The notes under the pieces are model-generated. The model saw only the letters and a list, made by a program, of their open reading frames with translations, was not told the DNA's origin and searched no databases. A DNA stretch of 64,000 nt from contig CBFIHP010000009.1 in assembly GCA_965662355.1 (NCBI GenBank), forward strand, positions 1 through 64,000. The letters run 5' to 3'. Both the position numbers and the translations under genes were made by a program. Shown here piece after piece: positions 20,560 to 28,789 of the stretch (the first letter of the stretch is position 1; each line of letters opens with the position of its first letter). The DNA comes from GCA-2683825 sp965662355 (lineage in GTDB: Bacteria > Planctomycetota > UBA1135 > GCA-002686595).

Positions 20560-21579
20560 CTACTTCGAGATGTGCTTGCCGATCGCGTTCGCCACCGCGT
20601 TCAGCTCCTTCATCATCGTCTCGAAGCCCTCCGGCGTGAGGCTCTGGTCCCCGTCCGATAGCGCGACCGAGGGGTCCGGGTGGACTTCGACGATCAGGCC
20701 GTCGGCTCCGGCGGCGAGCGCCGCGCGGGCCAGGCTGGGGACCAGGCGGCGGACGCCGGTGCCATGACTGGGGTCGGCGATGACGGGGAGGTGGGAGCGT
20801 TCCTGGAGCAGAGGGATGGCCGCGAGATCGAGGGTGTTGCGCGTTTCGCGGATGAAGGTGCGGATGCCGCGTTCGCACAGGCACACGTCCGGGGTTCCCG
20901 CATCCAGCACGTATTCGGCGGCGAGGAGCATCTCGTCCAGGGTGGCGACCATGCCGCGCTTGAGGAGCACCGGACGGCCGGCTTCTCCGGCGGCTTGAAG
21001 CAGCCGGAAGTTCTGCATGTTGCGCGCGCCGATCTGGAGCATGTCGGCGTGTTCGGCGATGGCTTCGACGTCCTCTGCAGCGACGACTTCGGTGACGATG
21101 GGCAGGCCGTTGGCCTTGCCCGCGGCCGCGAGGAGTCTGAGGCCGTCGAGACCGAGGCCCTGGAAGCTATAAGGGGAGGTGCGGGGCTTGAAGGCCCCGC
21201 CGCGCAGGATGTTGGCGCCGGCCTTGGCGACCTGGCCTGCGATCTCGAAGATCTGCTCCTCGCTCTCGACGGCGCAGGGTCCGGCCATGATGCAGACGGC
21301 GTCGCCGCCGATCTGGATGTTGCCGACGGTGACGATGGACTTGTCGGGATGCAGTTCGCGCGAGGCGAGGGCATAGGGCGCTCTGACGTTGCGAACTTCC
21401 TCGACACCGGGCAGCTTGGTGAGCTCTTCAGCGATGGCCTTGGCATTGGGTCCGAGGATGCCGACCCATTCGCGTCCCTCGGTGGTGTCGAGGTGAACGC
21501 GAAGGCCCCGCTCTTCGATGAGAGAGACCACCTGCGCTTTTTCGCGCAGACTACATGCGGTATTGAGGATGGCGATCAT
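20560..21579 (-). CDS. aroF: 3-deoxy-7-phosphoheptulonate (DAHP) synthase, type I-beta
   Basis: The 339-residue enzyme condenses phosphoenolpyruvate and erythrose-4-phosphate, the first step of the shikimate pathway. An N-terminal ferredoxin-like regulatory domain (residues about 1-72) precedes the (beta/alpha)8 barrel. Family motifs are IMAGPCAVES, GGAFKPRTSPYSFQGLG, IGARNMQN, LLKRGM and DPSHGTG. It is the last gene of the trp operon and overlaps trpA as ATGA. This couples supply of the chorismate precursor to tryptophan demand. Confidence 0.95.
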   Translation of the reverse strand: MIAILNTACSLREKAQVVSLIEERGLRVHLDTTEGREWVGILGPNAKAIAEELTKLPGVEEVRNVRAPYALASRELHPDKSIVTVGNIQIGGDAVCIMAGPCAVESEEQIFEIAGQVAKAGANILRGGAFKPRTSPYSFQGLGLDGLRLLAAAGKANGLPIVTEVVAAEDVEAIAEHADMLQIGARNMQNFRLLQAAGEAGRPVLLKRGMVATLDEMLLAAEYVLDAGTPDVCLCERGIRTFIRETRNTLDLAAIPLLQERSHLPVIADPSHGTGVRRLVPSLARAALAAGADGLIVEVHPDPSVALSDGDQSLTPEGFETMMKELNAVANAIGKHISK

Positions 21580-22361
21580 GGCCGAGAAGAGAGGCTTCTG
21601 AGGAACGGACGGGGATCATCGCCTGCGGAGAGCCTTTCGACCAGAGCCGTTCCCACAACCGCCCCTTGGGCGTGTCCCAGGAGGGCCTGGACTTGGTCGG
21701 GCTCGCGCAGGCCAAAGCCGGCGCAGATCGGGCGTTCACACAGCGATTTTACGTGATCCAGATAGGCGAGGACGGATTCCGAATCTGCCTTGGCCCCTGT
21801 GATGCCCTTGCGGGTCACGGCATAGAGAAAACCGCGCGTCGCTTTTGCGAGCTGCGCGATGCGTTCGTTGGGGGTCAGCGGCGTGACGAGCTGGATCAAG
21901 GCCAGGCCCGCGGCTTCGGCCGGGACGCCGATCTCGGCGCTTTCTTCGAGGGGCAGATCGGGAACGATGAGTCCATCGAAGCCAGCCAGTGCGAGTTCCT
22001 TGCACGCGTCCGCACCGCGCGCGAGCAGCGGATTGAGATAGCTCATCAAGACGAAGGACGCGTCGGTTTTCGCGCGTGCTTCGGTTACCGCGTGCAGCGC
22101 GTCGTCGAGGGTCGTCCCGGCCTCGAGGGCCTCGCGGGCGATGGATGCGATGACCGGTCCGTCGGCCGTCGGATCCGTGAAGGGCAAGCCGACCTCGACG
22201 ACGTCGCTGACACTGGCGACCTGGACGAGGATCTGGGTGAAGCGTGCGGGGGAGGGATGGCCGGTGACGACGTAGGGCATCAATGCGATGCGGCCTTCGC
22301 GCTCGGCGGAGCGGATGCTCTCCTCGAGTCGTTGGGCGCCCTTGTTCTCGACGTGGCTCAC
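21576..22361 (-). CDS. trpA: Tryptophan synthase alpha chain
   Basis: A 261-residue TIM-barrel subunit that splits indole-3-glycerol phosphate to indole and passes it to TrpB. Catalytic Glu in VVEVGLPFTDPTADGP, catalytic Asp in GLIVPDLPLEES and the phosphate loop GFGLREPDQV are visible. The GTG at 22361 was chosen because it overlaps the trpB stop as GTGA, like other joins in this operon, and begins the family N-terminus. In-frame codons upstream lie inside trpB. Confidence 0.96.
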   Translation of the reverse strand: MSHVENKGAQRLEESIRSAEREGRIALMPYVVTGHPSPARFTQILVQVASVSDVVEVGLPFTDPTADGPVIASIAREALEAGTTLDDALHAVTEARAKTDASFVLMSYLNPLLARGADACKELALAGFDGLIVPDLPLEESAEIGVPAEAAGLALIQLVTPLTPNERIAQLAKATRGFLYAVTRKGITGAKADSESVLAYLDHVKSLCERPICAGFGLREPDQVQALLGHAQGAVVGTALVERLSAGDDPRPFLRSLSSRP

Positions 22362-23554
22362 GATTCGGCTCCCATCAAGATGCCGAGGTCCTTGTCGCCG
22401 CGGCCCGAACAACCGATCAGGATCGAGCTCCCCGGGTTTTCGGCCGCGAGCACCTTGGCACCGGCGAAGGCGTGGGACGATTCGAGGGCCGGCAGGATGC
22501 CCTCGAGCTGAGCGCAGGCGTGCAACGCCTTCAGAGCTTCTTGATCGGAGGCCGCGCGGTACTTCGCGCGACCGCTCTCGAGCAGGTAGGAATGTTCGGG
22601 ACCGACGCCCGGGTAGTCGAGGCCCGCGGAGATCGAGTGTGTCTCCTGGATCTGACCGTGTTCGTCTTGCAAGAGGTAGCTCTTCGTGCCGTGTAGCACG
22701 CCGCTCTTGCCGCGCGAAAGCGTCGCGCCATGGTCGCCCAGGCCAGCGCCGCGGCCACCGGCTTCGATACCGTGCAGCTCGACATCGGCGTCGTCGCGGA
22801 AGGCATGGAAGAGGCCGATTGCGTTCGATCCTCCACCGACGCAGGCGACGACCTTGTCGGGAAGGGCGCCGCGTGCCTCCAGGATCTGAGCGCGCGCTTC
22901 GCGACCGATGACCGCTTGCAACTCGCGCACGAGATATGGATAGGGATGCGGTCCGACCGCCGAGCCCAGGAGATAGAACGTGCCCTCGGGATCATGGGAC
23001 CAGTCGCGCAGGGCTTCGTCGATGGCGGCGCGCAACGTGGCATCGCCGCTCTCGACGGGATGAACCTCGGCGCCGAAGAGTCGCATGCGGTGCACGTTCG
23101 GGGCCTGGCGCGCGACATCGATCGAGCCCATGTACACGACGCAGGGCAAACCCAGTCGCGCACAGGCGGCGGCGGTTGCCACGCCGTGTTGGCCCGCGCC
23201 GGTCTCGGCCACGATGCGCTCCACGCCCATGGCCTTGGCCAGGAGAGCCTGGCCGAGGGCGTTGTTGATCTTGTGGGCACCGGTGTGGGCCTGATCTTCG
23301 CGTTTCAGCCAGAGCTCGGCGCCCCAGGCCTCGCCCAGACGCTCGGCGGGGGTCAGGGGGGTGGGACGACCGATCCAGTGCGCGGACTCGCGGGCCAGCT
23401 CGTCCTGGAAGCCCTCGGTGTGCAGCGTCCCCTCCACCGCGACGCGCAATCGTTCGAGGGCCGGGATGAGGATCTCGGGGATGTAGGCTCCTCCGAAGGG
23501 GCCGAAGCGCCCGCGCGCGTCGGGGAGGTTGTTCGTTTGGCTCGATTCGATCAT
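22358..23554 (-). CDS. trpB: Tryptophan synthase beta chain
   Basis: The 398-residue PLP enzyme makes tryptophan from indole and serine. PLP Lys lies in REDQAHTGAHKINNALGQ, and the catalytic region ETGAGQHGVATA and phosphate loop GGGSNAIG follow. Length and motifs match the TrpB1 class that pairs with TrpA. Its ATG overlaps the trpF stop by 4 nt. Confidence 0.97.
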   Translation of the reverse strand: MIESSQTNNLPDARGRFGPFGGAYIPEILIPALERLRVAVEGTLHTEGFQDELARESAHWIGRPTPLTPAERLGEAWGAELWLKREDQAHTGAHKINNALGQALLAKAMGVERIVAETGAGQHGVATAAACARLGLPCVVYMGSIDVARQAPNVHRMRLFGAEVHPVESGDATLRAAIDEALRDWSHDPEGTFYLLGSAVGPHPYPYLVRELQAVIGREARAQILEARGALPDKVVACVGGGSNAIGLFHAFRDDADVELHGIEAGGRGAGLGDHGATLSRGKSGVLHGTKSYLLQDEHGQIQETHSISAGLDYPGVGPEHSYLLESGRAKYRAASDQEALKALHACAQLEGILPALESSHAFAGAKVLAAENPGSSILIGCSGRGDKDLGILMGAES

Positions 23555-24183
23555 CGCCCTTCTTCCCCGAAGGCCTGGCGTGCGGCACGCACGAAGGCAT
23601 GGATGCGTTCGGGATCCTTGATGCCGCGTTCCCGTTCCACGCCCGAGCTGGTGTCGACGGCGTAGGGCGCGATGGCGTGGATGCGTTCGGCGACGTTGTC
23701 GGCGTGCAGACCACCGGCCAGGACCATCCTTCGCTTGCGAGCCGCGAGCCGTGCCCGCTCGAGATCGACGGGGATGCCTCGTCCGCCACCCCCCGGACCG
23801 TCGAGGACGAAGGTGCCGCGCAACGAGGCGTGCGTTGGCGCCGGTGTTTCGAGACCGTCCAGGCGTTGCTCGAGATCGTCTCCGTCACGAAGAACGGGAA
23901 TCGCGAACGTGTCGTGCGGCAGTTCTTCCAGGGGGGAGCCGACCTCGGCCTGAACGGCGGAGAAGCCCGCTTCGCAGGCGGCTTCGATTTCGTCGCGTTG
24001 CGCCTCTGCAAACACCGCGACGCTCTCCACGTCGTTGGGAACCAGCGCGAGCAACTCGCGCGCGCGTTCCAGCGTGACCTGTCGGGGCGAGGGTGCAAGC
24101 ACGAAGCCCACGGCGTTCGCACCGGCGGCGAGTGCCGCGCGTGTGTCTTCCTCGTTCGAGAGGCCACAGATCTTCACGATCAC
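23551..24183 (-). CDS. trpF: Phosphoribosylanthranilate isomerase
   Basis: A 210-residue TIM barrel converting phosphoribosylanthranilate to CdRP. The start VKICGLSNEED carries the catalytic Cys, the end block DTSSGVERERGIKDPERI carries the catalytic Asp, and GFVLAPSPRQV is conserved. The GTG at 24183 overlaps the trpC stop as GTGA and starts two residues before VKICG. The long in-frame upstream extension lies antiparallel-free inside trpC and is rejected. Confidence 0.95.
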   Translation of the reverse strand: MIVKICGLSNEEDTRAALAAGANAVGFVLAPSPRQVTLERARELLALVPNDVESVAVFAEAQRDEIEAACEAGFSAVQAEVGSPLEELPHDTFAIPVLRDGDDLEQRLDGLETPAPTHASLRGTFVLDGPGGGGRGIPVDLERARLAARKRRMVLAGGLHADNVAERIHAIAPYAVDTSSGVERERGIKDPERIHAFVRAARQAFGEEGR

Positions 24184-25043
24184 GAGGCGACCCCCCGCTC
24201 TGTGCCCGGGTTTCCATTGAGGTTTCTGGCGCGACCCGCGTCGATCAAGCGGCGGGCGAGTGCACCGGAATCCTCTGCGCGCATCAGGGCCGTGCCGACG
24301 AGGGCCACCGAGTATCCGGCCTGGGCCAGGGCGGCGGCGTCGTCTTCTGTCTCCAGTCCACTCTCGGCGACGGCTGGGTAATCCCCGGGCAGGTCCGCAG
24401 CTAGATCGAAGAGCCTTTTTGGTTCGACCTCGAGGCTGACGAGGTTGCGCGAGTTGACGCCGACGAGTGTCTGTCCGGCTGCGGTGGCTGGTGTGGCTTG
24501 GGCCGCGAGAATGCGCGCCGTTCGCTCGAGGTCTTCGCGGTCGAAGCCCTCGACGAGAGCGAACATGCCCAGCGCGTGTGTCATCTGGAGCAACTCCGTG
24601 AGCTCGGCATCGTCCAACATGCGCGTGATCAAGAGCACGCCCCCCGCTCCGGCCACGCGCGCTTCGCACACCTGAACCGCATCCACGAGGAAGTCCTTGC
24701 GCATGGCGGGGACGTCCACGGCGTGGGCGATCTGGGCCAGGTATTCGAGCGAACCTCCAAAGCGTTCGGGCTCGGTCAGAACGGAGATGGCCGCCGCGCC
24801 GGCGGAGGCGTAGTCGTTCGCGCGCCGTACGGCTTCGCTTACCGAGCCCTCGCGTAGTTTGCCTTCCGATGGAGAGGCGAATTTCACTTCGCAGATCAGG
24901 TCGAAGCTCGCGTCCAGTCGCAGGGCCGGAGCCGGGGCGGTGGCCGTGGCCCGCTCGCGCCATTCCTGCCGGCTGGCTTCGCGCAGCGCCGCGTTCGCGC
25001 GCGTGCGCGATGAGCGTGTCATCTCTCCCAGGAGATCACTCAT
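24180..25043 (-). CDS. trpC: Indole-3-glycerol phosphate synthase
   Basis: A 287-residue TIM barrel closing the indole ring. The catalytic Lys is in ICEVKFASPSEG (usually KKASPSKG), a second Lys in MRKDFLVD, Glu in LVEGFDRED and GVNSRNL, and the end AESGLETEDDAAAL is typical. ATG at 25043 overlaps the trpD stop by 8 nt. The second half of the SPSEG motif has Glu where Lys is usual, a mild variation. Confidence 0.94.
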   Translation of the reverse strand: MSDLLGEMTRSSRTRANAALREASRQEWRERATATAPAPALRLDASFDLICEVKFASPSEGKLREGSVSEAVRRANDYASAGAAAISVLTEPERFGGSLEYLAQIAHAVDVPAMRKDFLVDAVQVCEARVAGAGGVLLITRMLDDAELTELLQMTHALGMFALVEGFDREDLERTARILAAQATPATAAGQTLVGVNSRNLVSLEVEPKRLFDLAADLPGDYPAVAESGLETEDDAAALAQAGYSVALVGTALMRAEDSGALARRLIDAGRARNLNGNPGTERGVAS

Positions 25044-26085
25044 CGTGCCCGCGTAGTCGATCGAGGTACGCCTTGGCGCGACCGTCTTCCAGAGGGGCGC
25101 TGGCGACGCGGTAGGCCGCACGAGGGTCGCTTTCCCGGCCGGTCAAGAGCAAGACGAGCGCCGCGTTTAGAGCCACCGCATCGAAGAGCGGGCCCTTTTC
25201 GCCGTCCAGGATGCGTCGGAAGAGCTCGACGTTCTCCTTGGCGTCGCCACCGGCGAGATCCTCCGGTCGGCAGCGCTCGATGCCGAAGTCGTTCGGGTCC
25301 AGGACGCCTTCATCGATCTTCGAGCCTTGCACCTGTACGCAAAGGAACTGGCCGGCCGGCGTGGCTTCGTCCCATCCCGGTTCGCCGTGGATGCAGAAGG
25401 CACGCGTGACTCCGAGCCCGGCCAGGGCTTCCGCCATGCGACGTGCGACATCGGGCTCGTAAGCTCCGATCAACTGGTGCGAGGGACGCGCCGGGTTCAC
25501 CAGGGGCCCGAGGATGTTGAAAATGGTCCGCACACCCAGCGCCTTGCGCGCCGGCGCGACCGCCGCGGCCGCGGGGTGGAAGGTCGGCGCGAAGAGAAAG
25601 GCGAAGCCGATCTTCTCGAGGCGCTTGGTCGCATCCTCGGGCGTCTCGGCGAAGCGCAGCCCGAGGGCCTCGAAGAGGTCCGCGCTTCCACAACGACTGG
25701 AGACGGAACGGTTGCCGTGCTTGGCGACCGGAACGCCGAGGGCCGCGCTGAGAATCGCCGCCGCGCTGGAGATGTTGAAGCTGTTCGAGCCGTCGCCGCC
25801 CGTGCCGCAGGTATCCACCAGGGTCGCCGGGCGCGAGGGGAGCGGGCCCTTGCCGAGTTCGAGCATGCCGCGCACGAAACCGCGCAGCTCGTTCGCACTC
25901 TCGCCCTTGGCGCGCAGGGCGACGAGGAAGCCGGCCTTCAACACATCGTTCTCTTCCGGCTCGGCCAACCCGTGGAGGGCGAGACGCGCTTCCTCTAGCG
26001 TGAGGTTTTCACCCTCGAGCACTCGTTCGAGGAGCCTCTTCAGGTCGAGCTTCGTTCGAGCATCTTTCATCGCCGGAATGGTCAC
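25036..26085 (-). CDS. trpD: Anthranilate phosphoribosyltransferase
   Basis: The 349-residue enzyme transfers phosphoribosyl from PRPP to anthranilate. The motif DTCGTGGDGSNSFNIS binds PRPP, and KHGNRSVSSRCGSADLFEALG and FAPTFHPA are family blocks. GTG at 26085 overlaps the trpG stop; the next ATG (MKDARTK) five codons later is an alternative. Gene order E-G-D-C-F-B-A supports the assignment. Confidence 0.96.
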   Translation of the reverse strand: MTIPAMKDARTKLDLKRLLERVLEGENLTLEEARLALHGLAEPEENDVLKAGFLVALRAKGESANELRGFVRGMLELGKGPLPSRPATLVDTCGTGGDGSNSFNISSAAAILSAALGVPVAKHGNRSVSSRCGSADLFEALGLRFAETPEDATKRLEKIGFAFLFAPTFHPAAAAVAPARKALGVRTIFNILGPLVNPARPSHQLIGAYEPDVARRMAEALAGLGVTRAFCIHGEPGWDEATPAGQFLCVQVQGSKIDEGVLDPNDFGIERCRPEDLAGGDAKENVELFRRILDGEKGPLFDAVALNAALVLLLTGRESDPRAAYRVASAPLEDGRAKAYLDRLRGHDE

Positions 26086-26684
26086 GCGGAGGCTTCCTTG
26101 TGTATCGGGGAACGCATTAGGAAGCGTTCCAGCATACGGTTGCCTAGCGGCGTCAAAACGCTCTCGGGGTGAAATTGCACACCTTCGTGGGGAAGCTCCG
26201 TGTGGCGCACGCCCATGATCTCGCCGTTGCGTGTGTAGGACGCGACGACGAGCTCGTCCGGCATTCCCTCTTCATGGACGATCAGCGAGTGATAGCGTCC
26301 GACCTCGAGCGGGTTGGGGAGGCCGCGGTAAAGCCCGTGGCCGTCGTGGAAGATCCGCTCGGCCTTGCCGTGGATGGGCTTCTCGGCTCGGCCGACCGTG
26401 GCACCCAGGCTGGCGGCCAGGGCCTGGTGGCCGAGGCAGACCCCCAGTATGGGAATGCGCTCGAAGAAGGCCTCGATCATCGCCAGCGAGCTGCCCGCGG
26501 CCTCGGGCGTGCCCGGTCCCGGCGAGATCAGCAGGTGCGTGGGCTCGAGGGCCAGCGCCGCTGCGACCTCCAGTTCGTCGTTGCGATACACGAGCGTTTC
26601 GGCCTCGAGCTCGCGCAAGGCTTGCACTAGGTTGAAGGTGAACGAATCGTAGTTGTCGATGACGAGAATGCGTGCGCGGGCCAT
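26082..26684 (-). CDS. trpG: Anthranilate synthase component II (glutamine amidotransferase)
   Basis: A 200-residue class I glutamine amidotransferase that supplies ammonia to TrpE. IDNYDSFTFNLVQ at the N-terminus, oxyanion LLISPGPGTPE, nucleophile Cys in GVCLGHQALA and the His-Glu pair in GVQFHPESVLT are all visible. The gene might also serve PabA in folate synthesis, as in many bacteria with one copy. It lies 2 nt from trpE. Confidence 0.96.
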   Translation of the reverse strand: MARARILVIDNYDSFTFNLVQALRELEAETLVYRNDELEVAAALALEPTHLLISPGPGTPEAAGSSLAMIEAFFERIPILGVCLGHQALAASLGATVGRAEKPIHGKAERIFHDGHGLYRGLPNPLEVGRYHSLIVHEEGMPDELVVASYTRNGEIMGVRHTELPHEGVQFHPESVLTPLGNRMLERFLMRSPIHKEASA

Positions 26685-26686
26685 GG

Positions 26687-28093
26687 CTAGAGCCCCTCCG
26701 CGGCGAGCTCGAGGGCCGCGCGCAAGGCGCCGCCCTTGTTCAGGACCTCGTCGTATTCCGCATCGGGCTGGCTGTCGGCGACGATTCCGGCGCCGGACTG
26801 GAAGCGATAGCGGCCGTTCTCGAAGAACAGCGTGCGGATGCAGATGGCCTGGTCCATGACGCCGCCATGTCCGAAGTAGCCCACGGTTCCTGCGTAATAG
26901 CCCCGTGATTGTGGCTCGAATTCATCGATCAACTCGAGGGCCCGGATCTTGGGCGCCCCGACCACGGTTCCCGCGGGGAAGCACGAAGCGAAGAGCTCGA
27001 ACATGTCGTGGGGTTCCTCCAGGACACCGTTCACGCCGCTGACGAGGTGCATCACATGGCTGTAGCGTTGGATCTGGCGGAAGGGCTCGACCGTGATCGT
27101 GCCCGGCTGGGCCACGCGGCCGAGGTCGTTGCGGGCCAGGTCGACCAACATGACGTGCTCGGCTGCTTCCTTCGGATCGGCGCACAGCTCCTCCTCGAGC
27201 TCGACATCGCGCGCGTCGTTCTCACCTCGGGGTCGGGTTCCGGCGATGGGCTGCAGAGTCGCGCGTCTGCCTTCGAGCCGTACGAGTGCCTCGGGGGAGG
27301 CGCCGACGATGGCCTGATCCCCGAACTCGAAGAGGTACATGTAAGGGGAAGGATTCAGAAGTCGCAGGGCTCGGTACACCTCGAGGGGCTCCAGGTCCGT
27401 CTCTCCGCTGAAGGCGCTCGAGAGCACGAGCTGGTAGACCTCGCCGGCCGCGATCGCCTCCTTGGCTCGGCCGACGCGCTCGATGAAACTCGCACGATCC
27501 AGCGAGGGCGTGGGAGGTGTGAAGCTCGCCCCCTGGGGACGGCGGGGCAGGGGGCCGAGGAGGGCCTTGCGCACCTCGTCGTGTAGGGACGTGCGCTGGG
27601 CCTCCGTCCCGCTCGAGAGCAGAGCGCAGGCGCGCTTTCTGTGGTCGAAGACCAGGACCGCCTCGGGAGCGAGGTAGCGCAGTTCCGCTACCTCGACCGG
27701 GGCCTCGGTGTTGCTCGAGGCCCCATTGGCATGACATCGGACCCGATCCAGGTGCAGTGCCAGGGGGTAGCCGCTGACGCCGAAAAGCCCGCCCGTGAAG
27801 GCCAGTTCGGGGATTTCGGGTCGCAGCACCGGAGCCTTGGCCAGCGCTTCCCTGAGGAGTTCCAGGCACTCGGCACGGTTCTTCGGAGCCGGACGCTCCT
27901 CGCCGAGGAGCGATGCCCCGTCCGGCCCGAGCGTGACCTCCTGGACTTCCCCGAACCCGATAAAGGAGTAGCGTCCCTGGCGCTCGGCTCCATCGACGCT
28001 CTCGAGCAAGAACCGGGGCCGCAGCCCCTGTAGCTTCAGGAAGGCGGAGACCGGAGTGTCCAGATCCGCGGGGATGTCGAACGGCGCTTGCAT
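26687..28093 (-). CDS. trpE: Anthranilate synthase component I
   Basis: The 468-residue chorismate-binding enzyme makes anthranilate. The N-terminal part carries the tryptophan feedback-site region around LLESVDGAERQGRYSFIG. The C-terminal catalytic half has PIAGTRPRGE, LVDLARNDLGRVA, SHVMHLVSGV, FPAGTVVGAPKIRALELI and GYYAGTVGYFGHGG. The ATG at 28093 (MQAPFDIP) was chosen because the upstream open frame runs through a terminator hairpin at 28144-28179. It is the first structural gene of the operon, regulated by the attenuator described there. Confidence 0.96.
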   Translation of the reverse strand: MQAPFDIPADLDTPVSAFLKLQGLRPRFLLESVDGAERQGRYSFIGFGEVQEVTLGPDGASLLGEERPAPKNRAECLELLREALAKAPVLRPEIPELAFTGGLFGVSGYPLALHLDRVRCHANGASSNTEAPVEVAELRYLAPEAVLVFDHRKRACALLSSGTEAQRTSLHDEVRKALLGPLPRRPQGASFTPPTPSLDRASFIERVGRAKEAIAAGEVYQLVLSSAFSGETDLEPLEVYRALRLLNPSPYMYLFEFGDQAIVGASPEALVRLEGRRATLQPIAGTRPRGENDARDVELEEELCADPKEAAEHVMLVDLARNDLGRVAQPGTITVEPFRQIQRYSHVMHLVSGVNGVLEEPHDMFELFASCFPAGTVVGAPKIRALELIDEFEPQSRGYYAGTVGYFGHGGVMDQAICIRTLFFENGRYRFQSGAGIVADSQPDAEYDEVLNKGGALRAALELAAEGL

Positions 28094-28143
28094 GAGAATC
28101 GAGTCCTTGGGGGTTCGATCGTTCTGGGGGCGGGCAAGGTACG

Positions 28144-28179
28144 AAAAAACCCACCCCCGGAAGACCGAAGAGGTGGGTT
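28144..28179 (-). terminator. trp attenuator (terminator hairpin, segments 3-4)
   Basis: On the minus strand AACCCACC (28172-28179) pairs with GGTGGGTT (28148-28155), extended inward by C-G and G-T pairs, and is followed by a T run (28144-28149). It ends 50 nt before trpE. The alternative antiterminator pairs segment 2, CGACGAGGTG (28217-28226), with segment 3, CACCTCTTCG (28166-28175; nine pairs, one mismatch). The pause hairpin pairs CGTCAC (28228-28233) with GTGACG (28213-28218). These mutually exclusive folds are the standard design for ribosome-mediated attenuation. Confidence 0.88.
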
Positions 28180-28203
28180 GTGCGTTTTGCGTTTCGAAAC
28201 TAC

Positions 28204-28278
28204 CTAGCGCGCCGTCACCTCGTCGGTGTGACGCCAAAGCCACGAAGAGTGGAGGGAGTGGGTCGTGGAAACGCTCAT
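28204..28278 (-). CDS. trpL: trp operon leader peptide
   Basis: A 24-codon minus-strand frame, ATG at 28278 to TAG at 28204, encodes a short polar peptide with Ser-Ser-Trp-Leu-Trp-Arg at residues 11-16. The two TGG codons are at 28240-28242 and 28234-28236. They lie immediately before the segment 1/2 hairpin, and the stop lies just after segment 2. A ribosome stalled at these codons for lack of charged tRNA-Trp would free segment 2 to form the antiterminator. No strong ribosome-binding site precedes the ATG. A weak promoter-like pair (TTGCGG / TAACCT, spacing 18) would put the transcript start almost at the ATG, so translation may be leaderless. Too short for routine gene callers. Confidence 0.85.
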   Translation of the reverse strand: MSVSTTHSLHSSWLWRHTDEVTAR

Positions 28279-28509
28279 TACAATCTAGGTTAGAGCTTGG
28301 CGTCCTCTATCCGCAAGGTACGAAACACATACTTTTCGAAACCCAGCCTAGAAGATCCCGCTTTCGCTGGGGATTCCGCGGACCCCCAACGGATAGTGCT
28401 TCGAAGAGACCATACAACTCTCCAAAGCCCCCAGAAGTCCGGAGGGGTTCATGGAACCCCGGCTTTCGGCCCTTCGTCTTCCACTGCGAGGAGGGGAAGG
28501 CCCCCATAT
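28279..28509. other. Intergenic region upstream of the trp leader
   Basis: About 230 nt between the divergent trp leader and the small plus-strand frame at 28510. It should hold the trp operon promoter (minus strand, roughly 28285-28320). I see no gene in it and no clear repressor operator. Confidence 0.4.
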
Positions 28510-28725
28510 ATGAGCGACCCTCGAGACGAGATCCACAACGACTCCGAAGAGCCCCGAGATACTGGGGACACGGGAGCCCTCAGCGATGCAGAGCTTGACG
28601 AGCTCTCCTCCCGGTCTGAGGAATGGGTCCCGAAGGCTGCTGGCGGGGCGAAGGCAGAGCGTGCGCAGCGCAGCTGGATCGTGAAGAACTCCGAGCAGGA
28701 GACCCCGGACAGTCAGGGGCCCTGA
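28510..28725 (+). CDS. Small acidic hypothetical protein
   Basis: A 71-residue acidic, Ser/Asp/Glu-rich frame starting MSDPRDEIHNDSEEPRD. A purine-rich GAGGAGGGGAAGG lies 9-20 nt upstream of the ATG and could serve as ribosome-binding site. No known domain, membrane segment or signal. It is isolated between divergent trp and convergent secDF, so it may be a chance frame. Confidence 0.35.
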   Translation: MSDPRDEIHNDSEEPRDTGDTGALSDAELDELSSRSEEWVPKAAGGAKAERAQRSWIVKNSEQETPDSQGP

Positions 28726-28789
28726 CCGTTCGATACGGAGTCCGACCGTCTCCCGTGCAACGGGCAAACCGCAAGCGCTTACAGCTCCC

